From NCBI GenBank assembly GCA_024709185.1, contig JANJXE010000205.1, positions 1 through 7,353 on the forward strand: a stretch of 7,353 nt of DNA, written 5' to 3'. The position numbers were made by a program, and so were the translations under genes. Source of the stretch: Paludibacter sp. GTDB lineage: Bacteria > Bacteroidota > Bacteroidia > Bacteroidales > Paludibacteraceae. This document shows, one piece after another, positions 6,925 through 7,353 of this stretch; the first letter of the stretch is position 1; every line of letters starts with the position of its first letter. A model generated the notes under the pieces. It was not told where the DNA came from, did no database searches, and was given only the letters and a program-made list of their open reading frames with translations.

Positions 6925-7353
6925 ATGAAAAAATCAATTTTAGTGCCCCTGAGCACATTCGTTTTAGGAATTTTGGTAACTGCAATTTATTTTAGTTATC
7001 AACCCGATGTAGCCGTAAGTAATCTTTCTCCAAAAGTTAATCCACTTACTACCAGAGTGGTGTACAGTATTGCCGATAGTATCACCGAAGGCTATTATTT
7101 CCCGACTCACGATAATTTGTTGGTTATGGATCGCTCCAATGCCGAGGTTAGCGAAGCATTTATTGTTCAAGTGGCTCCCGGAAAGTTTACCCACCGCCAT
7201 ATGCACGACGATACCGAACAAATCTTTTTTATACTTTCGGGAAAAGGACGGCTGGATGTGGAACGTGGTGATAAAAAGGAGAGTTTTACTCTTCTTCCGA
7301 ACGATTTTGTGCATGTTCCACGTTATTGTTACCACCAGACTTTCTGCGAAGGC
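6925..7353 (+). CDS. Exported or membrane-anchored cupin_2 domain protein (3' partial)
   Basis: ATG at 6925 opens a frame of 143 codons that runs off the window. Residues 1-24 (MKKSILVPLSTFVLGILVTA and on) form a signal peptide or membrane anchor; no AxA site is obvious, so an anchor is plausible. Residues about 75-143 form a cupin domain. Motif 1 is G86-x5-H92-M-H94-x3-E98, followed by IFFILSGKGRLDV, which gives the first metal ligands. Motif 2, PNDFVHVPRYCYHQTF, supplies P132 and H137, with Asn and Tyr in place of the usual glycines. A mononuclear metal site (His92, His94, Glu98 or Gln99, His137) is therefore likely. Cupins in sugar-degradation loci include isomerases, epimerases and KdgF-type uronate-ring openers, but these are normally cytoplasmic, so the export signal is unusual. 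It lies 66 bp behind the hydrolase on the same strand and is probably co-transcribed. The exact function is unknown. Confidence 0.8.
   Translation, partial: MKKSILVPLSTFVLGILVTAIYFSYQPDVAVSNLSPKVNPLTTRVVYSIADSITEGYYFPTHDNLLVMDRSNAEVSEAFIVQVAPGKFTHRHMHDDTEQIFFILSGKGRLDVERGDKKESFTLLPNDFVHVPRYCYHQTFCEG

Noticed and set aside
6964..7335. 123-codon ORF on the minus strand
   Set aside because: It is antisense to the cupin frame, which has clear cupin motifs; the minus-strand translation shows no recognisable domain.

Overview
The window reads as part of a carbohydrate-utilisation locus from a Bacteroidota bacterium. Four things point that way. The large secreted enzyme ends in a type IX secretion (T9SS) sorting domain, a system confined to this phylum. 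The start codons lack Shine-Dalgarno sequences and sit in A-rich leaders. A good match to the Bacteroidota -7 promoter element (TAnnTTTG) lies before the first full gene. Finally, the cargo combines exported S1 sulfatases with a glycoside hydrolase. An anaerobic or facultative member of the Bacteroidales/Marinilabiliales type is a reasonable guess, but the sequence alone does not fix the genus.

Layout: all genes are on the + strand. Bases 1-936 hold the C-terminal part of a membrane-spanning transcription regulator: a short extracytoplasmic tail, one transmembrane helix, a winged-helix DNA-binding domain and a BTAD-like helical domain. Its N-terminal sensor lies outside the window. A 114-bp gap (937-1050) carries a short A/T palindrome, a probable promoter and a perfect 8-bp dyad that overlaps that promoter. 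Then follow a secreted S1 sulfatase (1051-2634), a 41-codon small ORF filling the next gap (2640-2765), a second secreted sulfatase resembling iduronate-2-sulfatase (2778-4148), a gap with a 21-codon mini-ORF, a very large multidomain GH71/GH99-like hydrolase with a T9SS tail (4258-6858), and the 5' part of an exported or membrane-anchored cupin protein (6925 to the window end).

Likely cooperation (inference): the surface-exposed GH99-like enzyme would cut a sulfated polysaccharide outside the cell. The two sulfatases, which carry signal peptides but no T9SS tail, would remove sulfate groups in the periplasm. The cupin might act on a released sugar or uronate product. The membrane-bound regulator could sense a glycan fragment in the periplasm and switch on the downstream genes through the promoter/dyad at about 1005-1038. 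Both sulfatases have serine, not cysteine, at the formylglycine position, so they should depend on an oxygen-independent radical-SAM maturase (anSME) encoded elsewhere. No SusC/SusD pair, GH92, transporter, RNA gene, insertion sequence or CRISPR array is visible in the window. Gaps between genes are all below 150 bp.
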